From Nocardioides pocheonensis (GTDB lineage Bacteria > Actinomycetota > Actinomycetes > Propionibacteriales > Nocardioidaceae), in contig NZ_RJSF01000040.1 of the NCBI RefSeq assembly GCF_003725535.1, forward strand, positions 1 to 64,000: DNA of 64,000 nt. Reading direction: 5' to 3'. Under the pieces are notes generated by a model. The model did no database searches, was not told the DNA's origin, and was given only the letters and a program-made list of their open reading frames with translations. Below, one piece after another: positions 38,193 to 49,258 of this stretch; the first letter of the stretch is position 1; every line of letters begins with the position of its first letter. Both the position numbers and the translations under genes were made by a program.

Positions 38193-38993
38193 ATGAGCCT
38201 GCCGCCGCCCGGTCCCGATCGCTGCGCCGTCGTCACCGGCGCGTCCTCCGGGATCGGAAGCGAGCTCGCCCGCGAGCTCGGCGCGCGCGGTCACCAGGTC
38301 GTGCTCGTGGCGCGCAGCGAGGACAAGCTCGCGACGCTCGCCGCCGAGCTCGGCGAGCGCGCGCACGTGCTGCCCGCCGACCTGGCCGACCGCGAGGCCC
38401 GTGCCGGGCTGCTCGAGCGGGTGACCGCCCTCGGGCTCGTGCCCGACGTGCTGGTCAACAACGCCGGCCTCTCGACGCTCGGACCCGTGCACCGCAGCGA
38501 CCCGGCCGCCGAGATCAACCTGCTCGAGGTCGACGTGGTCGCCGTCGCCGACCTCTGCAGCCGCTTCCTGCCCGGCATGGTCGAGCGCGGCAGGGGAGCG
38601 GTGCTCAACGTCGCCTCGACGGCAGCCTTCCAGCCGCTCCCCGGCCAGGCGGCGTACGGCGGTGCGAAGGCGTTCGTGCTGTCGTACTCCCACAGCCTGT
38701 CCGGCGAGCTCGCCGGCACCGGCGTCAGCGTCACCGTGCTGTGCCCGGGCCCGGTGGAGACCGGCTTCAACGCGGTCGCGGGCTTCGACGACGAGGAGGC
38801 GCACGACGCGCTGCCGTCGATCATGTGGGTGTCCGCCGCCGAGGTCGCGAGGGCGGCCGTGGCGGGCATGGACCGTGGCCGCGTCGTGGTCATCCCCGGC
38901 GTGGCCAACCGGGCCGGCGCGGCGCTCGCCAGGTTCGCCCCGAAGCGGCTGCTCGTCCCGCTGCTCGCGCGCAACCACCCGGGCCTGCGCTAG
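38193..38993 (+). CDS. Short-chain dehydrogenase/reductase
   Basis: 266 residues from ATG 38193. Classical SDR: TGASSGIG cofactor loop near residue 13, NNAG in VNNAGLSTLG, catalytic Ser in NVASTAAFQPL and YGGAK as the YxxxK variant (Tyr and Lys conserved), then PGPVETGF. It probably oxidises or reduces an unidentified alcohol/ketone. Its TAG shares a CTAG with the stop of the convergent MpaB-like gene, a 4-base overlap. Confidence 0.92.
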   Translation: MSLPPPGPDRCAVVTGASSGIGSELARELGARGHQVVLVARSEDKLATLAAELGERAHVLPADLADREARAGLLERVTALGLVPDVLVNNAGLSTLGPVHRSDPAAEINLLEVDVVAVADLCSRFLPGMVERGRGAVLNVASTAAFQPLPGQAAYGGAKAFVLSYSHSLSGELAGTGVSVTVLCPGPVETGFNAVAGFDDEEAHDALPSIMWVSAAEVARAAVAGMDRGRVVVIPGVANRAGAALARFAPKRLLVPLLARNHPGLR

Positions 38994-40237
38994 CCCGTGC
39001 CCTGCCGATCGGGGAGGGGAGCGATCGGGGGACGGTGGCCGGCGTACTGGAAGCGCTCCATACGCGCGAGAGCACGCTCGGCCCGCCGATCGAGGACCCG
39101 GCGTCCGCGCGGCAGCCGCCCGACGAGGTGCGTCCAGAACACGTTGGCTGGGATCCGCAGCGCCGGGTACCACGGCGGCCGGATCGGCTGGCCCACGTCG
39201 CGCATGCCGTGGCCGAGGTTCAGGAAGGACGCCATGGAGAGCGCACGCTCGCGCTCGTAGGTCCGTCGCCACCGGGACACCCCCGGGGCGTGGTCGTGCA
39301 TCCGGATCAGCCCCTCGCCGAGCAGGCGACTGCTCTCCTCGGGTGCGGAGAACCCGGCGACGATGTTGCCGAGGATCCGCCGCCCGGTCCGCTCGGTGCG
39401 GGGGAGCCAGCGCTCCTCGACCCCCATCAGCCACCCGACGTAGGACCACAGGTGCATGATCGCGGCCGCGTCGTCCTCGGGGATCCGGATGCCCAGCGCC
39501 CGGGCCTGGAGCAGGTAGCTCGTGCTGAACGCCCCGAGCGTGCCGGCCTGGTCGTGCTGGTTGATCGGCGTGCCACGGAACTCCCAGTCCCAGTCGGGAT
39601 CGTGCTCGAGCTGGTGGTTCACGAAGGCGTGCATCACCCGGACGTGCACGCTGAGCTGCCAGCCCTGCCCGGTGCGGGCCATCCCGCCCGGTGCCGTCAC
39701 CGCGAGCCACCACTGGCCGGTCTCGCCGATCCGCTTCAGCGTGTCCTCGGCGATCCGGGCGGTGCGCACCAACGGCTGCAGCGCCCCGCCGCTGCGGTAG
39801 CCGCCGAGCAGCGAGCCGAACGCCAGGATGTCGAACCCGTCCTTGCCGATCCGGCGCGCGGCCGCGCCACCGCGCTCGAGCAGCGCGTCGTCGACCCAGG
39901 CCGGTCGCTCCTCGAGGGGCGCGAAGAAGGACCGCAGCGCCTCGGGAGCGTCCGGTACGGCGTCGACGCCGCCGGCCAGGGCCGCGCGCACCTGCGGCAT
40001 GGTCACCTCGTGCCGCTCGCGGACCGCGCGCACGAGCTCCGCAGCGTGCTCGTCGCGCTGGAGGAGCGCGGCCTGCAGCGCCGCCAGCTCGTCGCCCCGC
40101 ATGCGTGCGCCCGGGCCGGCCAGGGCGAGCACCGGCCGCGCGAACCGCTCGGACCAGCGTGGTGCCGACCCGTACCGCGTGGGCACCGCTCTCGTGGCCG
40201 TGGAGCCGTGAGTGGTGGTCGAGCCTGCGGAAACCAT
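38990..40237 (-). CDS. MpaB/Lcp-family (DUF2236) oxygenase
   Basis: 415 residues from ATG 40237, 6 bases after a TACGGT box on its strand. It matches the haem-dependent MpaB/latex-clearing-protein domain: FDILAFGSLLGGYRSGG, HVRVMHAFVNHQL (conserved Arg and His) and INQHDQAGTLGAFS. Lcp proteins cleave polyisoprene double bonds, and other family members have unknown substrates. There is no Sec or Tat signal, so rubber degradation outside the cell is unlikely. Residues MVSAGSTTTHG come from a dispersed repeat. A divergent TetR gene probably controls it. Confidence 0.85.
   Translation of the reverse strand: MVSAGSTTTHGSTATRAVPTRYGSAPRWSERFARPVLALAGPGARMRGDELAALQAALLQRDEHAAELVRAVRERHEVTMPQVRAALAGGVDAVPDAPEALRSFFAPLEERPAWVDDALLERGGAAARRIGKDGFDILAFGSLLGGYRSGGALQPLVRTARIAEDTLKRIGETGQWWLAVTAPGGMARTGQGWQLSVHVRVMHAFVNHQLEHDPDWDWEFRGTPINQHDQAGTLGAFSTSYLLQARALGIRIPEDDAAAIMHLWSYVGWLMGVEERWLPRTERTGRRILGNIVAGFSAPEESSRLLGEGLIRMHDHAPGVSRWRRTYERERALSMASFLNLGHGMRDVGQPIRPPWYPALRIPANVFWTHLVGRLPRGRRVLDRRAERALARMERFQYAGHRPPIAPLPDRQGTG
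40214..40235 (+). repeat. Dispersed repeat at the MpaB-like gene start
   Basis: GGTGGTCGAGCCTGCGGAAACC reads, on the gene strand, into the N-terminal VSAGSTT right after the ATG. Confidence 0.75.
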
Positions 40238-40243
40238 GTGCCC

Positions 40244-40265
40244 ACCGTAAGATGAGCAAATGCTC
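40244..40265 (-). promoter_or_regulatory. Promoter and candidate TetR operator for the MpaB-like gene
   Basis: TACGGT (minus strand 40249-40244) is the -10 box. GAGCAAATGCTC (40254-40265), a perfect 5-bp-arm palindrome, lies directly upstream between the two divergent genes. TetR operators are often in this position. Confidence 0.6.
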
Positions 40266-40297
40266 GACTTCTACTCGCGTTTGCGGTCACGCACGTC

Positions 40298-40906
40298 GTG
40301 ACCGGATCCCGCCGCCGCAGGCCGGTGCAGGACCGGTCTCGGCAGATGGTCGAGCGCATCCTCGACGCGGCCACTCACGTTCTGGCGAGCCAGGGTTACT
40401 CGGCAATGAGCACGAACCGGGTCGCGGAGGCGGCCGGGGTGAGCGTCGGCTCGTTGTACCGCTACTTCGCCGACAAGCAGGAGATCTTCGAGACCCTGCG
40501 TCTGCGCGCCAGCGAGTCGATCCTGCACGACCTGACCACGGCGATCGCGGCGGCGGCCGGCCAGTCTCCGCGCGCCGGCGTACGCGCGGTGATCGCGGCC
40601 CTGGTGGCCGCGCTCGAGGAGCACGGCCCCGTGGTGCGGGCCCTGGTGAACGAGGTGCCGATGGGCACCCAGTCCAACGTGCTGCCCGAGATCGAGCGCG
40701 GGTTGGCGACCTTCACGCGGATCTACGTCGCCCAGCAGCTGCCGGACCTGCCGGCCGCCGAGGTGGACGCCCGGATCTACCTGGCGATGGGCGTGACGCT
40801 GAACAGCTGCCTGCGGATCGCCCTGGAGAAGCCCCCCGAGCTGGACGCCGACCACCTCGTCGACCTCGTGGTCGACATGCTGGTGATGGGCCTCAGCCCG
40901 CGGTGA
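40298..40906 (+). CDS. TetR-family transcriptional regulator
   Basis: 202 residues from GTG 40298. The helix-turn-helix is RILDAATHVLASQGYSAMSTNRVAEAAGVSVGSLYRYFADKQEI, a standard TetR N-terminus, with a helical ligand domain behind it. It is divergent from the MpaB/Lcp-like oxygenase with a palindrome between them. From memory, TetR regulators (LcpR type) control some lcp genes in actinobacteria. Downstream lies an inverted pair of dispersed repeats that probably ends the transcript. Confidence 0.93.
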   Translation: MTGSRRRRPVQDRSRQMVERILDAATHVLASQGYSAMSTNRVAEAAGVSVGSLYRYFADKQEIFETLRLRASESILHDLTTAIAAAAGQSPRAGVRAVIAALVAALEEHGPVVRALVNEVPMGTQSNVLPEIERGLATFTRIYVAQQLPDLPAAEVDARIYLAMGVTLNSCLRIALEKPPELDADHLVDLVVDMLVMGLSPR

Positions 40907-40924
40907 GTGACGCTGGAACTCAGT

Positions 40925-41000
40925 GGTTTCGAGGCTCGCAAGCTCGCACCTCAACCACCGGTGGTTGAGGTGCCGAGCCCCTGGGCGAGGCCTCGAAACC
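40925..41000. repeat. Head-to-head inverted pair of palindromic repeats
   Basis: Copy one (40925-40959) runs GGTTTCGAGGCTCGC...CTCAACCACC and copy two (40960-41000) runs GGTGGTTGAGG...CCTCGAAACC in the opposite direction. They meet in the perfect 20-base palindrome CTCAACCACCGGTGGTTGAG. The unit fills the gap between convergent tetR and accA and is a probable bidirectional terminator. Confidence 0.85.
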
Positions 41001-41024
41001 CCGTACGCTCAGGCGCGTCCTCGA

Positions 41025-42812
41025 TCAGTCCTTGATCTCGCAGAGCACCTGGCCCTGCGTGACCGTCGCGCCGACCTCGGCGGAGAGACCGGAGACAGTG
41101 CCGGCCTTGTGCGCCTTGAGCGGCTGCTCCATCTTCATCGCCTCGATCACGACGACGACGTCGCCCTCGGCCACCACAGCGCCCTCGTCGACCGCGATCT
41201 TCACGATCGTGCCCTGCATCGGGCTGGTCACGGAGTCACCGGATGCGGCGGCGCCGGCCTTCTTGCCCGCCGCGCGCTTCGGCTTCCTGGCTCCGCCCGG
41301 GGCCGCGGCGGCGATGCCGCCCAGGCCGGCCGGGAGCACCACCTCGAGTCGGCGGCCGCCGACCTCCACGGTCACGCGCTGGCGCTCGCCGGGCTCCTCG
41401 CTCTCGGCGATGTCGCCGCCGTAGGGCTGGATCTGGTTGTCGAAGTCGGTCTCGATCCAGGTCGTGTAGACCGAGAAGGTGCCCTCGCCGGACGGGGTCG
41501 AGGCGCCGACGTACGCCGGGTCGTTGATCACCGCCTGGTGGAACGGGATCACCGTGGGCATGCCGTCGACCTCGAACTCCGCGAGGGCGCGCCGCGAGCG
41601 CTCGAGCGCCTGGGTGCGGTCCCGGCCGGTCACGATCAGCTTGGCGATCAGCGAGTCGAACGCCCCGGGGATCGTCTGACCCTTCTCGTAGCCGCCGTCG
41701 AGCCGGATGCCGGGGCCCTGGGGTGGGTTCCACTCGGTGAGGGTGCCGGGAGCCGGCATGAAGTTGCGGCCGCCGTCCTCGGCGTTGATCCGGAACTCGA
41801 TCGAGTGGCCGCGGATCTCCGGGTCGTCGTAGCCGAGCTCCTCGCCCGCCGCGATCCGGAACATCTCGCGCACCAGGTCGATGCCGGTGACCTCCTCGGA
41901 GACGCAGTGCTCGACCTGGAGGCGGGTGTTGACCTCGAGGAAGGAGATCGTGCCGTCCTTGGCGACGAGGAACTCGCAGGTGCCCGCGCCGACGTAACCG
42001 GCCTCCTTGAGGATCGCCTTCGACGACTCGTAGAGCCGCTTGAGCTGCTCGTCGCTCAGGAACGGGGCCGGGGCCTCCTCGACCAGCTTCTGGTGGCGGC
42101 GCTGCAGCGAGCAGTCACGGGTGGAGACCACGACGACGTTGCCGTGCCGGTCGGCCAGGCACTGGGTCTCGACGTGCCGGGGCTGGTCCAGGAACTTCTC
42201 GACCAGGCACTCGCCGCGGCCGAAGGCGCCGACGGCCTCGCGCACCGCCGACTCGTAGAGCTCGGGGATCTCCTCGAGGGTGCGCGCGACCTTGAGGCCG
42301 CGACCGCCGCCGCCGAAGACCGCCTTGATCGCGACCGGGAGCCCGTTGTCCTTCGCGAAGGCGACCACCTCGTCGGCGTCCTTGACCGGGTCCTTGAGGC
42401 CGGGAGCGAGGGGCGCGCCGGCGGCCAGCGCGATCTGCTTGGCCTTGGCCTTGTCGCCGAGCGCGTCGATCGCCGCGGGCGGCGGCCCGATCCACACCAG
42501 CCCGGCGTCGATCACCGCCTGCGCGAACTGGGCGTTCTCGGCGAGGAAGCCGTAGCCCGGGTGCACCGAGTCGGCGCCGCTCCGCATCGCGACCGCGATG
42601 ATCTTCTCGATGTCGAGGTAGGAGTCCGCCGGGGTCGAGCCCTCGAGCGAGTAGGCCTCGTCGGCCAACCGGACGAAGATCGCGTCGCGGTCGGGCTCGG
42701 CGTACACGGCCACGCTGCCGATGCCGGCGTCCTTGCACGCACGGACCACCCGCACGGCGATCTCGCCCCGATTGGCGACCAGGACCTTCTGCAGCGGCTT
42801 GATGTCGGGCAC
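41025..42812 (-). CDS. accA3: Acyl-CoA carboxylase alpha chain (biotin carboxylase + biotin carrier)
   Basis: 595 residues from GTG 42812, with GAGGAG about 8 bases before it. The N-terminal biotin carboxylase begins [18 protein letters not shown], with the ATP-grasp glycine loop GGGGRGLK and the metal/bicarbonate region [10 protein letters not shown]. After a Lys/Ala-rich linker near 505-520, the carrier domain has EAMKMEQP with the biotinylated Lys at about 560. This AccA3-type chain pairs with AccD/AccE (encoded at 49884-51800) to carboxylate acetyl- or propionyl-CoA. A TAGACT -10-like box lies at 42849-42844. Confidence 0.95.
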   Translation of the reverse strand: MPDIKPLQKVLVANRGEIAVRVVRACKDAGIGSVAVYAEPDRDAIFVRLADEAYSLEGSTPADSYLDIEKIIAVAMRSGADSVHPGYGFLAENAQFAQAVIDAGLVWIGPPPAAIDALGDKAKAKQIALAAGAPLAPGLKDPVKDADEVVAFAKDNGLPVAIKAVFGGGGRGLKVARTLEEIPELYESAVREAVGAFGRGECLVEKFLDQPRHVETQCLADRHGNVVVVSTRDCSLQRRHQKLVEEAPAPFLSDEQLKRLYESSKAILKEAGYVGAGTCEFLVAKDGTISFLEVNTRLQVEHCVSEEVTGIDLVREMFRIAAGEELGYDDPEIRGHSIEFRINAEDGGRNFMPAPGTLTEWNPPQGPGIRLDGGYEKGQTIPGAFDSLIAKLIVTGRDRTQALERSRRALAEFEVDGMPTVIPFHQAVINDPAYVGASTPSGEGTFSVYTTWIETDFDNQIQPYGGDIAESEEPGERQRVTVEVGGRRLEVVLPAGLGGIAAAAPGGARKPKRAAGKKAGAAASGDSVTSPMQGTIVKIAVDEGAVVAEGDVVVVIEAMKMEQPLKAHKAGTVSGLSAEVGATVTQGQVLCEIKD

Positions 42813-42910
42813 GCGAACTCCTCGATGTCAGTGATCCGTCCGGAGTCTATTGCGCTCCCGCGGACGACCCCCTCCGGGTCTCAGGTGACGTCGCTCGCAC
42901 GCCGGGAAGT

Positions 42911-42954
42911 GTTCAACCCGCGCACCGCGACCGGTCGTTCCGGGTTCACCGCGA
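42911..42954 (+). promoter_or_regulatory. Possible PHO box upstream of the secreted phosphoesterase
   Basis: GTTCAACCCGC (42911-42921) and GTTCACCGCGA (42944-42954) match the 11-base direct-repeat unit of actinobacterial PhoP sites, at a spacing of exactly three units. The two units between them match poorly. Confidence 0.4.
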
Positions 42955-42996
42955 CCCACCAGCCTCGGACCACGCCCTCGTCACCCTGGAGTCGTC

Positions 42997-44019
42997 ATGC
43001 GCCTGTCCCGTGCCCTCGTCCCCGCTGCCGTGCTCGGCACCGCCCTCCTCGGAGCTGCCGTGCACGCCGGTGCCGCGTCCGCCGAGCCGGACGGCCGCAG
43101 CCGCTACACGTTCGGCGTGATCGGGGACGTGCCGTACGGCGCCGACCAGATCGCCGCCTTCCCGCGCTGGATCCAGCAGATCAACGCCGATCCCGACGTC
43201 CGTTCGGTCGTCCACCTCGGCGACATCAAGAACGGGTCGAGCGTCTGCAGCGACTCCTACTTCGACCTGATCCGCAGCGACTTCGACACCTTCGAGGACC
43301 CGCTGGTCTACACGCCGGGCGACAACGAGTGGACCGACTGCCACCGCGCCAACAACGGCGCGTACAACCCGCTCGAGCGGCTGGACCGCGTCCGCGACGT
43401 GTTCTTCGACCGGCCGGGCCGGTCGCTCGGCCGGCACCCGCTCGCGCTCGAGGCACAGGCGGGATTCCCCGAGAACGTCGTCTACCACCGCGCCGAGGTG
43501 ACCTTCGCGGCCGTGAACGTGCCGGGCAGCGACAACGGCCTGCAGCCGTGGACCGGCCTGGGCTACTCCGCCCCGACGCCCGAGCAGTCCGCAGCGGTCG
43601 CCGACCGGACCGCCGCCGACATCGCGCTCGTGCACCGGGCCTTCGCCGAGGCGAGGGATCGCGGCGACCGCGGCGTGGTGATCATGCAGCAGGCCGACAT
43701 GTTCGACCCGACGTACGTGCCGACGTGGGGCGACATCGGGGCGTTCCAGCCGTGGGTGCAGGCGATCATCGACGAGTCGTCGCACTTCGACGGTCCGGTG
43801 TACCTCCTCGACGGCGACAGCCACGTCTACAACGCGGACAAGCCGCTGGCGTCCGGCTCGCCCTGGCTCACGACGTACGGCGTCCACGGTGCGGCGGACA
43901 ACCTGACCCGGGTCACGGTCGACGGGTCGTCGAACAACAAGGACTGGCTCAAGATGACCGTGAACAAGCCGGGAGCCGCCTCGTTGCTGACCTGGACGCG
44001 GGTGCCGTACAGCGGCTGA
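42997..44019 (+). CDS. Secreted calcineurin-like metallophosphoesterase
   Basis: 340 residues from ATG 42997. The Sec signal is MRLSRALVPAAVLG... with cleavage near ASA at 29. The metal-binding words are GVIGDVPYG, VHLGDIKNG, YTPGDNEWTDCH and late LDGDSHVYN, matching the D-x-H/GD/GNH pattern of the superfamily with variations. Substrate not evident; a phosphodiester outside the cell is likely. A possible PHO box lies 43-86 bases upstream, which would fit phosphate scavenging. Confidence 0.83.
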   Translation: MRLSRALVPAAVLGTALLGAAVHAGAASAEPDGRSRYTFGVIGDVPYGADQIAAFPRWIQQINADPDVRSVVHLGDIKNGSSVCSDSYFDLIRSDFDTFEDPLVYTPGDNEWTDCHRANNGAYNPLERLDRVRDVFFDRPGRSLGRHPLALEAQAGFPENVVYHRAEVTFAAVNVPGSDNGLQPWTGLGYSAPTPEQSAAVADRTAADIALVHRAFAEARDRGDRGVVIMQQADMFDPTYVPTWGDIGAFQPWVQAIIDESSHFDGPVYLLDGDSHVYNADKPLASGSPWLTTYGVHGAADNLTRVTVDGSSNNKDWLKMTVNKPGAASLLTWTRVPYSG

Positions 44020-44038
44020 GCGCAGCGACGATCTCACG

Positions 44039-44069
44039 GGTTAACAATCGTTAACCGGTGGCCTACGAT
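44039..44069 (+). promoter_or_regulatory. Promoter and palindromic operator of the acyl-CoA dehydrogenase gene
   Basis: GGTTAACAATCGTTAACC (44039-44056) has 7-bp perfect arms and is AT-rich for this genome. It covers the -35 position; the -10 TACGAT (44064-44069) lies 6 bases before ATG 44076. A TetR- or FadR-type repressor site for fatty-acid genes is the natural reading. Confidence 0.65.
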
Positions 44070-44075
44070 GCCTGC

Positions 44076-46315
<2,240 letters not shown>

Positions 46316-46349
46316 CGGGGCACGGGCCGGGGCTCGCGTCGGCGGCGAG

Positions 46350-46871
46350 GTGAGCCGGGGCCTTCGCCACCTCTCGGGTGAGGTCGCGCGCTTCTCCGCC
46401 GTGAACGTCGGCGCGACCGTCGTGGCCGTCTTCCTGTTCAACGCCCTCGTGCACGGGCTGACCGGCTGGTTCGACGGCCCGCTGAACGACCACGCGATCA
46501 CGGCGTACCTGCTGGCCAACAGCGTCGGCATGTTCGTCAGCTACTTCGGCAGCCGCCACTACGCCTTCCGGCACCGGCACGCCGCCGGGCCCGGCGGCGG
46601 CCTGCCCCGGTACGTGGCGATCAACCTCGCGTCGTTCGTCATCCCGGTCACCTGCCTGTGGGTGACCCGCCACCTGCTGCACTGGGACTCGATCTACGCC
46701 GACAACGTCTCCGGCAACGTCGTGGGCGCGCTGCTCGGCAACGCCTTCAGGTTCTGGGCGTTCCGGCGGTTCGTCTTCCACACCGTGCGGGTGGCGCCGC
46801 TGTCGTTCTGGGACTCGCTCGAGGGCAAGCACCTGGTGCCCGAGGAGGACCTCTCGGAGGTCGACCCGTAG
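46350..46871 (+). CDS. GtrA-family membrane protein
   Basis: 173 residues from GTG 46350. Four hydrophobic helices are visible (about residues 12-30, 46-63, 84-104, 118-136), and the words FSAVNVGAT, SYFGSRHYAFRH and NAFRFWAFRRFVF are typical of GtrA. These proteins are linked to transfer or flipping of lipid-linked sugars for surface polysaccharide. Its place inside the dTDP-rhamnose genes fits. It is convergent with rmlC, 4 bases apart. Confidence 0.88.
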   Translation: MSRGLRHLSGEVARFSAVNVGATVVAVFLFNALVHGLTGWFDGPLNDHAITAYLLANSVGMFVSYFGSRHYAFRHRHAAGPGGGLPRYVAINLASFVIPVTCLWVTRHLLHWDSIYADNVSGNVVGALLGNAFRFWAFRRFVFHTVRVAPLSFWDSLEGKHLVPEEDLSEVDP

Positions 46872-46875
46872 GTCG

Positions 46876-47499
46876 TCAGCGGTCGGCGCGCAGCGAGTCC
46901 AGGAAGTCCTGGACCTCGTCGTACGTCGGCAGCACGCCGCTCTCGGCGACCTCGGCCAGGGTCGGGGCCTGCGCGTCCTTCGGGGAGAGGCTCGGCGTCA
47001 GCGGCCGGCCGTCGCGTCCCTCGGTCGGCCAAGCGACCGCGATGGCCGGGTCGAGCGGGTGCACGCCGTGCTCGCGCCCCGGCGCGTAGGGCGCCGAGCA
47101 CAGGTAGTTCACGACCGTGTCGTCGGCCAGCGCCATGAAGGCGTGCCCGAGCCCCTCGCCGATGTAGAGTGCCTTGCGGTCGACGTCATCGAGCACCACG
47201 GCGTCCCACTGTCCGTACGTCGGCGAGCCGAGCCGGATGTCCACGACGACGTCGAGGATCGCCCCCGACGGGCAGGTGACGTACTTGGCCTGGCTCGGCG
47301 GCAGCTGGGCGAAGTGGATGCCCCGGACCGTGCCGGCCGAGGACACCGAGCAGTTCGCCTGCGCGATCGTGAACGGGTGCCCCGCGGCTTCGGCGAAGCG
47401 GTCGGAGCGGAACCACTCGAGGAACACACCGCGGTCGTCGCGGTGCTGCTGCGGGGTGACCGAGAACGCACCCGGGATCTTCGTCTCTTCGATCAGCAC
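46876..47499 (-). CDS. rmlC: dTDP-4-dehydrorhamnose 3,5-epimerase
   Basis: 207 residues from GTG 47499, 6 bases after TAGGGT on its strand. Cupin: DDRGVFLEWFR, the catalytic His in GTVRGIHFAQLPP, YVTCPSGAILDVVVDIR and LGHAFMALADDTVVNYL. The C-terminal tail of about 30 residues (PTYDEVQDFLDSLRA) is typical of longer actinobacterial forms. Third step to dTDP-rhamnose. Divergent from rmlD with a 41-base gap. Confidence 0.95.
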   Translation of the reverse strand: MLIEETKIPGAFSVTPQQHRDDRGVFLEWFRSDRFAEAAGHPFTIAQANCSVSSAGTVRGIHFAQLPPSQAKYVTCPSGAILDVVVDIRLGSPTYGQWDAVVLDDVDRKALYIGEGLGHAFMALADDTVVNYLCSAPYAPGREHGVHPLDPAIAVAWPTEGRDGRPLTPSLSPKDAQAPTLAEVAESGVLPTYDEVQDFLDSLRADR

Positions 47500-47540
47500 G
47501 TCGGAACCCTACCGGGAGCCCGACCGCTAGCCTTGCGCGC

Positions 47541-48395
47541 ATGCGATGGCTGGTCACGGGCGCGAAGGGCATGCTGGGCACGGACGCGGTCGCGTTGTTC
47601 GCCGACCACGGGCACGACGTCGTCGGCGTCGACCTCGGCGACCTCGAGCTCACCGACGGCGACGCGGTGAAGGCGGCGCTGGCCGACGTCGACGTGGTCC
47701 TCAACTGCGCGGCCTGGACGGCCGTCGACGACGCGGAGACGCAGGAGGAGGCGGCCCTGCTGGTCAACGGCACCATCCCCGGTGTGCTCGCCGAGGCCGC
47801 GGCCGCGACCGGCACGCGGCTCGTGCACATCAGCACCGACTACGTCTTCGCCGGTGACGCGACCTCGCCGTACGCCGAGGACGCCCCGACGGCGCCGCGC
47901 TCGGCGTACGGGCGCACGAAGGAGGCCGGCGAGCGCGCGGTGCGCAGCGCGCTGCCCGACGACCACCTGATCGTCCGCACGGCCTGGCTGTACGGGGCCC
48001 ACGGCGCGTGCTTCCCGAAGACCATCGCGCGGGTGGCCGGCGAGCGCGGCAGCATCTCGGTGGTCGACGACCAGGTCGGGCAGCCGACCTGGACCCGCGA
48101 CGTCGCCGACCTCGTCCTGCGCCTGGCCGGGGCCGGCGCCCCGGCGGGCACCTACCACGCCACCTCGAGCGGTGAGACCAGCTGGTTCGGCTTCGCCCAG
48201 CGCGTCGTCGAGGCGGCCGGGCTCGACCCCGCGATCGTCGAGCCGACGGACTCCGCGGCGTTCACGCGGCCCGCGCCGCGTCCGGCGTACTCCGTGCTCG
48301 GGCACGACGCGCTGGAGCCCCTCGGGATCGCCCCGATCGGGGACTGGGAGGAGCGCTGGGCGCAGGCGTCAGGAGAGGTACTCGGTCTTTCCTGA
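47541..48395 (+). CDS. rmlD: dTDP-4-dehydrorhamnose reductase
   Basis: 284 residues from ATG 47541, 7 bases after TAGCCT. Words: [37 protein letters not shown], and YGRTKEAGE as the YxxxK. It reduces the keto sugar to dTDP-L-rhamnose. The 3' end overlaps convergent rmlA by 27 bases. Confidence 0.95.
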   Translation: MRWLVTGAKGMLGTDAVALFADHGHDVVGVDLGDLELTDGDAVKAALADVDVVLNCAAWTAVDDAETQEEAALLVNGTIPGVLAEAAAATGTRLVHISTDYVFAGDATSPYAEDAPTAPRSAYGRTKEAGERAVRSALPDDHLIVRTAWLYGAHGACFPKTIARVAGERGSISVVDDQVGQPTWTRDVADLVLRLAGAGAPAGTYHATSSGETSWFGFAQRVVEAAGLDPAIVEPTDSAAFTRPAPRPAYSVLGHDALEPLGIAPIGDWEERWAQASGEVLGLS

Positions 48396-49253
48396 GGCCA
48401 GCAGGTCGAGCAGGTAGGTGCCGTAGCCGGACTTGACCAGGCCCTCGGCCCGTTCGCGCAGCTCGTCGTCGCTCAGGAACCCCTGCCGCCACGCGACCTC
48501 CTCGGGCGACCCGATCTTGAGGCCCTGGCGCTTCTCGACGGTGCGGATGAAGTTGCCCGCGTCGAGCAGCGAGTCGAACGTGCCGGTGTCGAGCCAGGCG
48601 GTGCCGCGCTCGAGCACCTCGACCCGCAGCCGGCCCTGGTCGAGGTAGGCCTGGTTGAGGTCGGTGATCTCGTACTCGCCGCGCGCCGAAGGCTTGAGCT
48701 CGCGGGCCAGCTCGATCACGTCGTTGTCGTAGAAGTACAGGCCGGGCACGGCGTAGTGGCTGCGCGGGTCGGCCGGCTTCTCCTCCAGCGAGATCGCGGT
48801 GCCGGACTGGTCGAACTCCACGACGCCGTACGCCTGCGGGTCGGCGACCCAGTAGGCGAAGACCCGGGCGCCCTCGATGTCGCTGAGCCGGCCCAGGGTG
48901 CGGCCGAACCCGTGGCCGTAGAAGATGTTGTCGCCAAGGACCAGCGCCGACGGCTGGTCGCCGATGAAGTCCGCGCCGATCGTGAACGCCTGGGCGAGCC
49001 CGTCGGGGGAGGGCTGCTGGGCGTAGCTGATCGAGATGCCGAACGCGCTGCCGTCGCCGAGCAGCCGCTCGAAGCCCTCGGCCTCGTGCGGCGTCGTGAT
49101 CACCAGCACGTCGCGGATGCCGGCCAGCATCAGCGTCGACAGCGGGTAGTAGATCATCGGCTTGTCGTAGACCGGCACCAGCTGCTTGCTGATGCCCATG
49201 GTGATCGGGTGCAGTCGCGAGCCGGTGCCTCCGGCCAGGATGATTCCTCGCAT
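48369..49253 (-). CDS. rmlA: Glucose-1-phosphate thymidylyltransferase
   Basis: 294 residues from ATG 49253. It has the nucleotidyltransferase signature [14 protein letters not shown] at residue 4, [47 protein letters not shown] and [12 protein letters not shown]. It makes dTDP-glucose, the first step of the pathway. CAGACT, close to a -10 box, lies 7 bases before its start. Maf is 5 bases upstream on the same strand. Confidence 0.96.
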   Translation of the reverse strand: MRGIILAGGTGSRLHPITMGISKQLVPVYDKPMIYYPLSTLMLAGIRDVLVITTPHEAEGFERLLGDGSAFGISISYAQQPSPDGLAQAFTIGADFIGDQPSALVLGDNIFYGHGFGRTLGRLSDIEGARVFAYWVADPQAYGVVEFDQSGTAISLEEKPADPRSHYAVPGLYFYDNDVIELARELKPSARGEYEITDLNQAYLDQGRLRVEVLERGTAWLDTGTFDSLLDAGNFIRTVEKRQGLKIGSPEEVAWRQGFLSDDELRERAEGLVKSGYGTYLLDLLASGKTEYLS

Positions 49254-49258
49254 GAGCG

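Noticed and set aside
36942-40259. 1105-codon antisense frame across spoIID, the dehydrogenase and the oxygenase
   Set aside because: It crosses several real genes and promoters and has low-complexity composition.
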